A stretch of 64,000 nucleotides of DNA from Gentiana macrophylla (Eukaryota > Streptophyta > Magnoliopsida > Gentianales > Gentianaceae). The stretch lies in assembly GCA_026214975.1 (NCBI GenBank), contig CM047807.1, positions 64,025,824 to 64,089,823 of the forward strand. The letters are read 5' to 3'. A program made the translations under genes and the position numbers. The notes under the pieces were generated by a model. That model ran no database searches, had not been told where the DNA came from, and was given only the letters and a program-made list of their open reading frames with translations. Each line of letters begins with the position of its first letter. The stretch's first letter is position 1. This document shows, in pieces, positions 31,641-43,074 of this stretch.

Positions 31641-32093
31641 CCAACTGATTGATATCATCAAAATTTAGATGATTCAAATTCTTATGCCATAGCCAATTAA
31701 GTTCTGACTTGGTATGCACAATCAGACATGTTTCAGGAACTGCAGTAGACCAATCCACAACATACATATTTTGTTGTCTTCTTCCTGCTAACACAACTTG
31801 ATCACCTCTTTCACTAATGACAATACAGTTGTTTTTGTCAAAAGTGACCTTGTATCCCATGTCACGAAATTGTCCAAAGGCTCAAGATGTTGTAGTCCAA
31901 ATTCTTCCACATATGCAACATTTCTGATTGTTAGTCCATTCCTTACAAGTGTGCCATATCCTCTTGTGTAACCAGGTGTATTCTTGTTGCCAAAATTCAC
32001 CCTTGGACCATCCTTTGCCACATAGTTTGACAAACATTCCTTATTCTTTGTCATATGTCTGGAACATCCACTGTGAAAGTACCAGACACCCTA
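31640..32093 (-). pseudogene. Copia-B protease and pre-integrase domain, truncated
   Basis: Starts at the conserved gag-pro boundary (TAG at about 32091). The protease active site reads GVWYFHSGCSRHMT where the plus-strand copy has GVWYFDSGCSRHMT, so the catalytic aspartate is lost. The next part (VNFGNKNTPGYTRGYGTL) is well kept, then a frameshift near 31870. The pre-integrase zinc domain (LWHKNLNHLNFDDINQLV) has both histidines but ends at the junction before its cysteines. An open frame appears to run on into the Athila-1 LTR by chance. Confidence 0.82.
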
Positions 32094-32099
32094 CAAAAC

Positions 32100-34396
32100 A
32101 AAGTTAATGCATTTTAGGTACCCAACACTATTTGGGTCCATAATGGTAGTGGTAAGCATGACCCCTGGCATGTTTCCATAAGGTCTTCTTCTAAAATTGT
32201 CATACTTAGGTTCATACATGTATTCTACACATCCATATGGTCTAACAAGTGGTTGTGTAGGATTCACATATGTTTTCTGGCCTTTTGGTATGTAATGTTG
32301 TTTGAAGTGATTTCTGTTGTTAGAAACATTAGCATAACCATTGGATTGTTGTCTGTTAGGAACAACTCTGTAATATGGAGTCTGCTAAGGTCCCTGCTGA
32401 GGCCTTGTATAAGTCCTCTGCTGATTCCATTGCTTAGGTTTTACCCTAGCAGCATGGTTATACTTGCTTTGCTTCTAGTAGTAGTAAGTGCAGGAGTATT
32501 CCAATCATCATCAGTAGGAAACAATCTACCTTTCCCCCTGAGATAGGTATCCCTAGAAGGATTAGCATTTTTGGATTTAGGATTCTTATCCTTGGAATAT
32601 TTCTGGTTTTTCCCTTTTTGTGGTCCAAATAGACTTGTTAGCAGTCCGCTATCGAGAGGGTCTAGAAGGTCCAGCAGTCCTACCTTTGGTTTTACCCCTT
32701 TTGTTAGGTACTGATGTCCTTTTAGACTTCTGATTTTGCCACTTTGAAGCATTCTCAGTAGGTTTCACTTCCTCAGTAACCCTTTTGGGAGTCGTATCTT
32801 GTGCAGGCACAAACTTAGGACCAATTCTGGTACTAGGTTTAGTGACCTTACTGGATCCACTCTTATTGGATTGTTGAGTTCCAAATCCAAGCCCTGTTAC
32901 AGATTTGAATGCAGTGGAAGAACAAGATGGTTCAAAGAGACTCGCAGCCTACTTGGATGTTCAAGTGAGGCTTATCTTTGATTCTCATCTGACTTCATTT
33001 TCCTTTCCTTTGAGAATTCTTAATTCAACATTTAATCTCTCAACTTCTAATTGAAGAGCTTCTTTTTCAGCCTTCACAATCTCATAACCAGATTTTATTA
33101 TCATCAATTGATTAAGGATGGCATCCAAAGTTTCATCATTGTCAGAATTTTTTGGATTTGAACCACAAGTTGATTCACAATCACTTCCAGCAGGAGTGTT
33201 TATGGATACATAATTGTATACCTCCTCTGTTTCATCCATGTTTTCCATTAATGCACAATCTTCCATATCAGCAACCAGTGTTGTGTCATCAGATTCATTT
33301 CCCTTTTCTGATTCCACTTCATAACCTAATTCATCTTCAGCAACCATAGCCTTCTTGCCATGTCTTCTTTGTTAACTCTTGGTCTTCTGTAGGTCTGGAC
33401 AATCAGGTCTGAAATGTCCAGGCTTATTGCAGTTGAAGCAAAGATAATCATGTTCCTTACTTTGTTTTAACTCAGGACAGTCAGGTTTGAATTGTCCTGG
33501 TTTCTTGCATTGAAAGCACAAGTAATCATTGTCTTTTATGGAATCATCCTTCTTCTTTTCACTGAATTTCTTAGTGAAATTCCTTGGAGAACCCTTTCCA
33601 GATTTCATCATCCTAATTTTCTTGCTCAGTAGGGCAATCTGCTCCTACATCTCATCCAGCAGATCATCTTGAGCTCCTGAAGTTTCTTCTTGATGTTTGG
33701 TAGCCAATGCAGTTGTCTTTGGTTCTTCCTTTTCAGTGGTAGGAACCAATCTCTTGCTGAATTCATAAGCTTTAATATATGAGAATAATTTGAAGGTATC
33801 CTCTTCATGTAACTTTCTCATTTCTTCTATGGCAGTGACTTTCATCTCCCAAACTTCTTTGTCAGGTAATGCTTCCAAGATTTTTGAGTTGATTTCTTCT
33901 TTTGAATAACTTACATTCAGTAGGGTAAGTTCATCCAGGATTGCATTGAATCTTGATTCCATTTGCTCAATGGTTTCATTTGGTAGCATTTTGAACTTTT
34001 GAAACCTCTTTTTGGCCACTGTTTTTGTTCTTCTTGATAGCATCAGTGCCTTCACAGATCAACTGTATCTTGTCCCAAAGTTCCTTTGCAGTTTTGTAAT
34101 CTTTCACCTTCATATACATATTGATGTCCAGAGTTCTGTAAATAATATCAATAGCAATATTGTTAAGATTTGCTCTCTTTCTATCTTCAGCATTCCATTC
34201 TCTTTTTGGTTTTGGAATGTCATCGTGTCTCATCTCCCATCATTCTTTGCTTTGGTAATCTCCAAAGGCCCATCACCAATACATCCATCATTTCATCATG
34301 TGTTGCAGCTAGATAAGCCTGCATACGACGTTTATATTCATCAAAATGATCTAAGGAACACATTAGCATTGTTCTAGCATACTGGTTGTTGTCCAT
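32100..34396 (-). pseudogene. Copia-B gag (minus-strand copy), broken
   Basis: Starts at ATG 34396 (MDNNQYARTM), about 90 bp inside the primer-binding site. The core includes NMYMKVKDYKTAKELWDK and ETIEQMESRFNAILDEL. Two CCHC zinc knuckles follow at about 33370-33540: YLCFNCNKPGHFRPDC is intact, while YLCFQCKKPGQFKPDC has Q in place of the zinc-binding histidine. Downstream are an acidic region (EEVYNYVSINTPAG), a coiled-coil-like stretch (LNVELRILKGKENEV) and the basic region before the WVPK-type end found in Sirevirus gags. At least six stops or frameshifts. The counterpart at 55104-57417 helps align it. Confidence 0.85.
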
Positions 34397-34487
34397 GATG
34401 CAAAGCTTAGAAAATCAGTAACTTGAAAAAGTTTTCAAAGTATTTTCACAAGCACAACAAGTAGGATTACTTCAGAACAGAAGCACT

Positions 34488-34499
34488 GCTCCGATACCA
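34488..34499 (-). other. Primer-binding site of copia-B (minus)
   Basis: TGGTATCGGAGC on the minus strand, two bases after the LTR. One base differs from the common initiator-methionine tRNA site TGGTATCAGAGC. The same variant is at 55004. Confidence 0.88.
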
Positions 34500-34501
34500 A
34501 T

Positions 34502-36192
34502 TGTTGGTCCCTTTAAATGGCTTTGGTTAATTTTAGTGGGGGGGGGGGGGGTGAATAAACTTAACACTTAAAACTTTTGGAGTTAACAAACTCAAGAACT
34601 TCAAGAAACTCTTTGATACCTCAGTAGTCTGCTGACCTTCAGTATTCTGCAGACTATTGAACTTACTAAATTTGTGCAGCAGAATTATATTAAAAATTAA
34701 GACTTATTACTTGTTGTAAAATATGATACTAAGTATTAGATACTCAGTAGTGTATGTGTGTGATTTCAGTTGCTAGATTCAGTAGGTTGATGTGTGTAAT
34801 AAACTAAATGCGAGAATGTAAGTGCGAGAAAGTAAGTAGGCGATTTTATAGTGGTTCCTGGTGGTGTAATCTTATCACCACTCTTCTCCTGTGATGTTGG
34901 AGGTAATTCACTGTAGAGATCTTTGATGTAGCTTTTTACAAAGATTCCTATGTTGCTTGTCCTTCACCAATAACTATGGCTTCACAAACCGAACACTTGG
35001 AACAGGTAGAATTGTTTGCTCTAAAGTCTTCCACTGGTCCTTGAAGGGTAGAATTGCCTCTTCACCAGCTCCACCACAAACAACAGTCTTTCACACCCCA
35101 AAGATGCTTCACTATCTTCAGTAGGTTCTTGTAAAAGAAAGATTGAATCAAGTAAATGATTCAGTTGCAGCAACGTGATCAGGATGATATGATCGGCAGC
35201 TTGCAGTCTTCAAGTGTGTAAACTTGATGTAGATTGAATGCAGATTACACTTGAAGATTTTCTCGGGATCAGTAGCTTTAAGCTTAGTAAGTTCAGCAGG
35301 GTGTTTTTCTTGATAAGAAAATGCAGCTCAGAATTATCTCTTGTTTTTCCTTAATTTTCATCATCTTTTTCTGAGTTAGAAGTCCTCTATTTATAGGTAG
35401 GAATGCTTGTGACTTATATTTGAAATTCAAATATAGCCGTTCCAGATTTTGTCCTATTTGACTTGCTTTCATCACATGCTCATAGTATCGACACAATCAG
35501 ATCGCTTTTGACATAATGCGATCATCCACCCTTTGACTTGTATCCATTGGATAAAGTCCTGAATCATCCCAACGTCCTTTTAATCTCAACCATTGATTTA
35601 TTTGATAAATCAGAGGTTGTTAGCTGTCCTTATCCTTGTTTTCTTCCAATGTAATCTTGAATAAATCGAGATATATGTATCAGCAGGTTCATGAGTATGC
35701 TGAAGTACATATCAGTAGGTTGTACAATAATTTGTTGTGTTTAAAGCACAATGCAGCTTACTTCTTTTATGTAACTTTTATTTATGAAGTTAGATTACAC
35801 CTTTTTGCATATAACTAAGTTCCAATCACCATCCAACTTGTGGAACTTAGACCTTGTATTAAAGGTATATGTAATCGATTTAGGTCATCACAGACTTCCC
35901 TAAATTCTGATTCCATATCCTTGACTTTAATCACTAAGTTTGATCCCTTAGCCTTCATTAACTGAGTTTGAGCCCTCAGCCTTCAGTCTTCAACAGGTTC
36001 CCGACTAGTCTACTGACCTAGCTACCCAACTGATCTAGACCAGTCTGCTGACCATTACAGTGCTTGTTTGATCAAACCTATACAAAGATCAAACTCTAAT
36101 AAACCTATACATTTGATGTAGACATCTTTTTGCCTTTGCACTATAACAGCTTGTTTGGCACTCATCACTAAAACTCAGAAATAAATCCAACA
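34502..36192 (-). repeat. 5' LTR of copia-B (minus strand)
   Basis: 1691 bp, TGTTGG at both ends (as inverted CCAACA). On the minus strand the TATA box is at 35388-35395 and a run of 14 C (14 G on the plus strand, 34538-34551) lies near the end. Resembles 53334-55001. Confidence 0.9.
35388..35395 (-). promoter_or_regulatory. TATA box in copia-B LTR (minus)
   Basis: CTATAAATAGAGG on the minus strand. The plus-strand LTR has ATATAAATAGAGG at the matching place (54140). Confidence 0.65.
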
Positions 36193-36496
36193 GTGTTCAT
36201 GAACCGAGTCGAGCCGAACATCTATTGTTCGAGTGGAGCTCGATTTTTAAAGAATATGTTCCAGTTCGTTCGTTTCACAAACGAACGTATAATCACGTTC
36301 GAGTTCAGCTCGATAACATAAAACATAATGTTCGAATTCGAGTTTGAGCTCGGCTCATTAAAAGAAATTATATACACGGCTCGTGATAAAGCTCGAATAT
36401 GACTAATTTACCTAAACAAAACAACAAAAATTCCATAATTTGAATACTAAAATCAATTAATATACATATGTTCATCACCAATACATACATTGCATA

Positions 36497-36563
<67 letters not shown>

Positions 36564-36740
36564 GTATATGTATACATATATCTATATATACATATACGTA
36601 TATACATATATATACAGGAGTTCACGAACATGTTCGAGTTCGTTCGTTACTTAAATGAGCACTCAAATCAGTTCGAGCTCGGTTCGTTTAAATAAACGAA
36701 CAAACATTAACGAGTCAAACTCGAATATTTCGTGAGCAAT
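36193..36740. mobile_element. Foldback-type non-autonomous DNA element
   Basis: About 0.55 kb with related GTTCGAG/CTCGAAC and GTTCGTTC/GAACGAAC words in inverted arrangement on both sides of a TA-rich core. The left side has CGAGTTCAGCTCG and the right side GTTCGAGCTCGG. No coding capacity. Inserted between the copia-B LTR and copia-A remains. Family not assignable by eye, and the exact ends and target duplication are unclear. Confidence 0.5.
36502..36561. repeat. (AT)n microsatellite
   Basis: About 30 uninterrupted AT units followed by imperfect ATAC/ATGT repeats to about 36615. It forms the core of the foldback element and creates meaningless YI-repeat ORFs on both strands. Confidence 0.95.
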
Positions 36741-36819
36741 TCCGTCTCACAACAACACTATTTTAGGAGAGATAAAAGATAGTTTCTTGAGAGAGGGTTT
36801 TAGGGGAAGAAGAAAAGGC

Positions 36820-37425
36820 AATGTAGTAGTTGGTGTCTATGCCAGATTTCAAACAAGACCTAAAAAAAGCCATCTTACTGTTGTTAAAAGAACCTTGATG
36901 TATCTAAAAGACACAGAGGGTGTAGGGATATGGTACTCAAAGGAAGGAGAATTCAAAATGATATCCTACTCAGACTCATACTATGCCGTATGCAAGGTGG
37001 ACAGAAAAAGTACTTCAGGCACATGTCAGTTATTGGGAAAAAGACTTGTGTCATGGTTCAGCAAGAAGCAAAACTCAATTTCGACATCAACAACAGAAGC
37101 TGAGTACATAGCAGCTGGAAGCTGTTGTGCTCAAGTTTAATGGATAAGACAACAGTTAAGAGATTATGGAATAAAAGAAGGACCGATTCTTATAATGTGT
37201 TACAATACTAGTGCAATAGCTATAACTGATAATCCGGTTTCGCACTCAAGGACCAAGCACATTGATATGTGACATCATTTTATAAGGGATCACGTAGAGA
37301 AGAAGGACGTTACAATTCTCTATGTCCCAACTGAAGATCAGTTAGCTGACATTTTTACCAAACCTCAAGACAAAGAAAGGTTTGCCAAACTGAGAACTGA
37401 ATTGGGGATTATTAAAGACAGTTAA
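36820..37425 (+). pseudogene. Copia-A RNase H, 5'-truncated
   Basis: C-terminal part of pol. It starts at VVVGVYARFQTRPKKS, continues with KRTLMYLKDTEGVGIWYSKE and RKSTSGTCQLLG, then STSTTEAEYIAAGSCC, and ends with EDQLADIFTKP and TAA at 37423. Damage: the first catalytic segment reads YSDSYYA where the other copies have SDSDYA. There is a stop at 37138 (TGG to TAA-type change) and one at about 37267. It would remove RNA from the RNA-DNA hybrid. Followed by a 480-bp spacer before the env-like ORF. Confidence 0.85.
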
Positions 37426-37904
37426 GGCAGTTCAAGCTCAGAGATTCGTCAAGGGGATTGATCTTTGTCATGCTGGATGCGCTCACTTGACAGATCAGTC
37501 ATTGACATCAACAATCTCAAACTGACTAACTGAACTAGAGATTTGACGGAACTAAACATATCTTGGAACTGATCTCAGTCAGTTCTTGGCCAGTCAAAGA
37601 ATGTCAAAAGACGAACCGATAAAACCGACAACGGTTACATCGCAATTAATTACTGCCAGTTTTGTCAGAATTTGTAGCACGTTTACCACCAGAAAATGAC
37701 AGATAGTACATGCATCGGTTAAACAAATACCTGATGGAATTCGAAAAGTTGTACAAAATCAACCTAAAGATCATTGGATCAAATCTTCAACCGTCCTCAT
37801 TTTTATATATCCAACCATTTTCATATATCTTCTTTACAAAGGAAAAATCGAACATTTTCCCCTCTCACAAATAGCCAGAATTTTACCTTACACAAATTCA
37901 AGAA
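37426..37904 (+). promoter_or_regulatory. Copia-A pol-env spacer with candidate internal promoter
   Basis: Non-coding. At 37449 it has a 70-bp segment (beginning TCAAGGGGATTG) shared with the copia-B spacer. TATATAT at 37804-37810 lies 101 bp before the env-like ATG (37905), followed by an A/C/T-rich leader without ATG. The copia-B element has the same layout with 114 bp from TATA to ATG. Confidence 0.5.
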
Positions 37905-40400
37905 ATGGCCGCTTCTAAACAAACTCAAGAAGAAAGGTTAATCACCAAACTAGACTTGTTTTCGTGCACGGAATTTGAAGAACTGTGTGCTAATACTCTT
38001 CTCTCTAATGACATAAGCGAAAAGATTGAAAGATTGCAAGGTTTACAGAACCTGTTAGAAGCAGCATTGCAAGAAGAGTTAGACTTGGAAGGGCTACTGC
38101 AATTCTGGTAAAATATGAAGATGTTGACGAACTCTCTGTTAACAAGAGTTCATGGACAGAAGATTTTCGTCAAAGAAAACACCATCAGACAGCTTTTTGG
38201 TTTCAAAGATCCACTAGTGAAATCAATTGAACTAGCCTGTCTACCACAGAAGCGTGAAGCTTTTCTTAAGCAGATTTCAGCATCAAATCGACCAGCAGAA
38301 GTCGATACAAACCTCTCCAATCTCAAAACTGAATTCGGTCTCCTCAGCAGATGTATAAGCAAACACGACACTAGAAAACACAAAGGGTTAAACAAGTTAA
38401 ATAAAGATGGAATACACCTGATGAATGTCACTTGGGATGAACTTGAATTCAACTAGGCAGGATACATTTTCAATCAGCTCAAGAAGCAACACTTAGAAGA
38501 AGTAAAAGTGTCATAAGAGCCCAAGCTAAAGAAAGAGAACCTGTAGGAAGATTTCGACTGAAGAAATCACTCAGCTTAGTGATTCAATACTATTTGGAAA
38601 GAATCAGGGATGGGAAGAAGCGAGCACAAACTGCTACTGAAAGAGTTGCAGCAGTTGTAAGTTCAACAAAGTGAACTTCACAACCTGAAGCCAATAAGTA
38701 AACTGTGTCTCAGCAGATCGCTCAGCGGATGGGAATTAAGAGGAAAGCTGAAACACAGGAAGAAAAGTCAGTTGGAAGATGTTTGTTCCCGAGCACTTCA
38801 AGTCGGTTAGCACCAACTGAGGGGGAACAACAACTGACTACTGCAATTAGTCAGAAGAAGAGTGTGGTTACTGATATCATTTCTCAGATTAAGTAGAAAA
38901 TATCAAAGAGAAAATTTTCTGCTATGCACGTTGAGCAAGAGGAACAGGTAACTCACCCACCAAAGGAGTACCTCTTCGATGTTGAAAGGATCGTCAAATT
39001 GATAAAGATGAAGCTCACGACTGAAGATTCTCATGAAGCTAATTTACATAGTGAAGAAAAACTGTTGTTAGAGAAACTGGAAATACAAAATCTCTATGCA
39101 CTATTTCCAATGGAAGAATTTCTCACCAACTGCTACAGCAGATTCAAAGAGATAGCTCAGAGAACTGAATCTATCACATGATCATTGCCCAAGGATGTTT
39201 CAAAGAAGAAAGATGATGATAAGGATGATGATTCAATAAAAGAAGTAGAAAAGAGTATAGTTTTGCAACCAGAAGCACTATTTGAAGATCAAACTAGGCA
39301 AACTGATACTCAGCCAAAAGAATTTCCAGTTGGAAAACAGACAACTGACAACAAAGAGGAAGAAGCCAGAGCTGATGATTATTGAAGATGTTAGTCAGTC
39401 TAAAATCCAAGATACAGAAGAAGAAGATCCATCCGAGAAGCTCTCAACCGAAGAATTGAGGAATGTACAAAAAGGATTGAAGATACTCAACCAAAAGGAT
39501 GAATACAATGGTCTTCTGTCACAAGCTTCCAATTACTTGGATTACAGGAAAAAGACTAATGTCTCCATTCATACTAAGTTGGATACTATCAAGAAATCCA
39601 CTTCTTTTTCAGTTTAAAAAATTCTCAGTTTTAAGGAGAAACTTGAAGTTACAACTAAGGAAAGATCGAGAAACTCATGATCAAGCTGAATGGCACATCA
39701 ATCAACGGATCTATGTGATAGAAAATCAGCTCAAAGAAGTTCTTGCTTCCCAGAAAGACATTTCAACAGATCAGAAGGCAACACATCAGCTAATCAATAA
39801 GTTGTATGATGCAAAAAAGGGGGAAGTAGAGGAAGAAAAGCTAAAGCTATGTGAAGAAAAACGGAAGCTTGAAGCTGAGTTGATGGAACTAAAATCAGCA
39901 TTCCGTCCTTATGTCAGACATGTTGAGGAACTATCTAAAGAATAGGTCATTGCCAAGTACAGTTAGCCTGGAGAAAGAAGAGATACTCTGGCAATGGATC
40001 TATGGATGAAATTTGTTGCTGACTATAACCATGTCAAATTGAAATACAAGCACAAGATTTATGAGGAATCAGTTGCATATTTCTACCTGATGTTCTTCAT
40101 AATCAGAAGATGGCACATCAAAAGAAGGTCAAGATAATTCAAGAAAATTCTGAAATCAAAGATAAGAGAGAACAACTGAAAGCCGATATTTCCGAATTTA
40201 AAGATTACTACAAGGGTGAGAGACACCTCCCTAAGTTTGCTCTATGGAGGAAGTGGAAACTTACAAGTCAAGTAGATTATCGGAGGACTTTCCTAATGGA
40301 AGACACAAAGATTGAAGAAGAATATCGTCTTCACGATAAGGAACATAAGTTTATCAAAGTTACACAAAGATCTTATTTCAGTTATTATCAAATTGTGTAA
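37905..40400 (+). pseudogene. Env-like third ORF of copia-A, broken
   Basis: Starts at ATG 37905 (MAASKQTQEERL), preceded by a TATA box and leader. The first segment contains FSCTEFEELCANTLL, then IRQLFGFKDPLVKSIELACL. The middle is acidic and Q-rich (39185-39400, SKKKDDDKDDDS). The last third (39499-40400) has long stretches of charged heptads (LCEEKRKLEAELMELKSAF), probably coiled coil. It ends near YYQIV at 40398. Stops at 38109 and 38454 and several frameshifts interrupt it. No family function is known to me. It sits where Sirevirus env-like genes sit, but I see no membrane segment. Confidence 0.65.
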
Positions 40401-40503
40401 CTATTCCAGTTTTTGCAAACTTAATGAAATCCAGTTTCCAGTTTTGCTTTGTTTTACATTGTTATTATCTTTAAGATTTTCTTTTAAAGAGGGTTTTGGC
40501 ATC

Positions 40504-40520
40504 AGAAAAAATGGGGAAAT
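40504..40520 (+). other. Polypurine tract of copia-A
   Basis: AGAAAAAATGGGGAAAT directly before TGTTGG of the 3' LTR. Confidence 0.85.
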
Positions 40521-42290
40521 TGTTGGAAATAAAATTTAGTTTTGATGATGATTCATCTTATTTAAGAATATTTTTATTTACACCCTATTGATGAAGTGAT
40601 GAAGCTAGCTGTTATAGTGAAAGGCTAAAAGATGTCTATAACTAAATGTATAAGTTTTACTAGAGTCTAATAATTGTAAAGGTTATATCAGACAAGTACT
40701 GTAATAGATAGAAGTGTCGTAAAACTAAAAACTGGAAATCATCTAGATAACTGGAACTTGACATAAGACTGAAGATGTACACCTAGAACAAAAGTTCACT
40801 CAGAACTGAAGAATGTAAGTTCGCTGAGGGTCACTGACTGCGTTGACTTAGCTAGAACTGAAGGCTGAGGGGAAAAACTCATTATTTGGAGGACTGAGGG
40901 ACACAGACTCAGTTGTAGAAGATTAAAGAACTAAGGGTTAAAATTCAGTTATGAAGATTCTCAAGCCGAGATTGTAAAGTTAGAATTTACGTAAGTCTGT
41001 GATGGCCTAAACTTACTTTATGAATGTTGAAGAAGACCTAAGTATCATAAGGACAATGATATCTTAGATGATCTATATAAGGAATGGTGTAATCTGATTC
41101 TCTCACATAAAATCAGATAAATAGAGTACTGAACTTTTGAAGAAGTGTAAAAACTCAGTTAATGCTCTAAGACAGTTAACAAATGGAACACTAACATACT
41201 CATTATAAAATAGATTAGGATACTCAATTTTATAGTCAGCCATCCAAGCAACTGGAAGTACATTTGAACGTTACAAAACAAGGATTCTTATTGGAGGAGA
41301 AACTGACATGTCAGAACGGTCACTGACACCTGACATCTGAAAATATAGACGTTGAAGCAATTCAAATTCAAGCAAGATGAACGTTGGACCTCACACTCTA
41401 AATAGTGGACATGACATCAAAGATCAAACATGGAATTAACAATATTACAAGCGTTACTGTGCTCAAGTCTAGTTCATTTGAATTGCTATCATTATTTGTG
41501 CTCAACAAGATCATATATAGATTTCTTCAAGTGTTCAAGCCACATCGATCATATCCGAATTAGGACACTTTGATGAACCACAAGCAAGAATCAATTTATC
41601 GATTCTCAGCCCAACTTTGATTCTTAATCAAAGTTTTAGACTGTGAAGCAATCTAGTCAATGAGTTGCCAAGGACAGTTGTGTCATTTGCAGTCGGGTAG
41701 ACTGTGTTTGTGGTGGTAGCTGGTGAAGAGGCAATACAACTCTCTAAGGACTAGTGGTTCAAGCAGTTGAAGAGAAGCAATCCAACATGTTCCTTAGTTG
41801 TTTAGATAGTGACACTAGGGATTAGTCAAGGACTATCGTATAGGACTTTTTGTAACAGCGTACCTCAAGGAGTTCTAGTGGAATTTTCCTCCTACAATAC
41901 ATGGGAAGAGTGGATTGACATGATTACACCACCTGGAACCACTATAATTCTTGATCTACTTATTTTATGCATTTACATTTTGTTATTTACATATACACCA
42001 TTTATTATTGTTTATTCAGCATACTGAAACTGATTGTTACAATCATACACAGCTCACAAACTGAAAATCACTAGAATTCAGTTTTGCACACTCAGCTTTT
42101 TCTTATAGTATCAACAAGATCTAGATAAAGGCAAAAACATAAATCCGCTGCCGGTTGACTCGGTTTGATATAAGTCAGTTTGACTTAGACTCAGCTTTTT
42201 CAGCTCAACTCCACACAAGTTAAAACTGAACCGTAATTGTTTTATTCACCCCACGTCTAATCTTGTGTTAGCCTTTCCAAGGGATCAACA
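40521..42290 (+). repeat. 3' LTR of copia-A (plus strand)
   Basis: TGTTGGAAATAAAA...GGGATCAACA, 1770 bp. Starts after a polypurine tract and ends where Tork gag resumes. Similar to the minus-strand LTR at 2456-3730. Rich in ACTGA/TCAGT and CTGAGG words between about 40790 and 40960. Confidence 0.88.
41074..41080 (+). promoter_or_regulatory. TATA-like box in copia-A LTR
   Basis: TATATAA in GATCTATATAAGGAATGG. Could drive transcription rightward into the Tork fragment. Confidence 0.5.
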
Positions 42291-43011
42291 AGAAGTTTAC
42301 AGGAGGAAACAATTTTAGTCTATGGAAGATCAAGATGCATGCTTTGTTGAAACAACAGGGATTATGGGGTCCTCTATCAAAATCAACAAAAGGAAGTACT
42401 GCTAAGAGAGCCAGTTTGGAGGAGAAAGCATATTCAACAATTATGTTGTGCTTGTCGGTTGATATTATCATATATGTTCCTGTAGAGGACACATCAGAGA
42501 AGTTGTGGTCCAAGCTTGAGAGTTTGTACACGACAATGTCTCTAAACAACAAGTTGTTGTTGAAGCAATGTATGTTCAGTTTAAGAAAGCATGAGGGCAG
42601 TCAACTGAAGTCATCTAGATCAACTGGTTGCTTGATCTAAGGATTATTGATGTAAAGATTGAAGATAAGAATGCAACATTGATCCTACTTATTTTATTGC
42701 CTACATCATATGAGAATTCTGGGCAATCCTATATTGTTGGAAATGAATCAGTGACATTGGAGGATGTGAGATCATCACTTCATGTTCGAGAGCTATGCCA
42801 TAAGGCATCTGGTTCTGGTACAGACAATCAGTACGCTGTGTTGGTGGCCAGTGGAGTCAGTAGGGGATCATGGAATTCTGGAAAGAAGAAATCCAAGAAT
42901 AATTTCAATGGACCCAAGGCTCAGGATGTATGAAATTACTGCAATGAGCAGGGGAACTGTTAAAATGAATGTCCAAAGAGGAAAAATCAGTAGGATACAG
43001 TTGCTTTGGTA
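42291..43011 (+). pseudogene. Tork gag, broken
   Basis: Reading begins in the first line after the LTR (KKFTGGNNFSLWKIKMHALL in the frame of 42335). It then continues with KQQGLWGPLSKST and EKLWSKLESLYTTMSLNNKL, a pattern typical of copia gag. A frameshift at about 42640 leads to LPTSYENSGQSYI and SSLHVRELCHKASG. A cysteine-poor remnant of the zinc knuckle is near 42940-43000. It would package element RNA. The start codon lies to the left, in sequence displaced by the copia-A insertion. Confidence 0.75.
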
Positions 43012-43074
43012 GAAAAGACACCAACTCTAAGGAAGATATGGCTTAGCAGTTTCAGAGTCAGCAGGGCACATGGA

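Larger units (their letters stand above)
31640..36192 (-). mobile_element. Copia-B element, 5' half (minus strand)
   Basis: Contains the 5' LTR (36192-34502), primer-binding site, gag and the start of pol (protease, pre-integrase zinc domain). It stops at about 31640 inside the zinc domain, where gypsy sequence takes over. It is collinear with 53334-57885 on the plus strand, about 4.55 kb in each, so the two form a large inverted pair about 17 kb apart. Confidence 0.88.
36820..42290 (+). mobile_element. Copia-A element, 3' half (plus strand)
   Basis: RNase H end, pol-env spacer, env-like ORF, polypurine tract and 3' LTR. The left end is truncated inside RNase H at about 36820. About 80 bp of unassigned sequence separates it from the foldback element. 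The LTR ends at 42290 inside gag of a Tork-type copia, which resumes at once, so that end is a true insertion. Confidence 0.87.

Noticed and set aside
31489..31860. Single 123-codon ORF that seems to span copia, gypsy and LTR sequence
   Set aside because: It crosses a fusion junction and runs by chance into the Athila-1 LTR; not a gene.
34538..34551. Run of 14 G as a quadruplex or artefact
   Set aside because: Homopolymer at a position where the other copia LTRs also have C or G runs. Too little to claim a structure; its length may be inexact.
2456..36192. One copia element (3' half at 2456, 5' half at 36192) interrupted by gypsies
   Set aside because: The two LTRs belong to different families (copia-A and copia-B), whereas LTRs of one insertion start out identical.
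36368..36695. Two overlapping ORFs with YIYIYI repeats
   Set aside because: They are translations of the (AT)n microsatellite on both strands.
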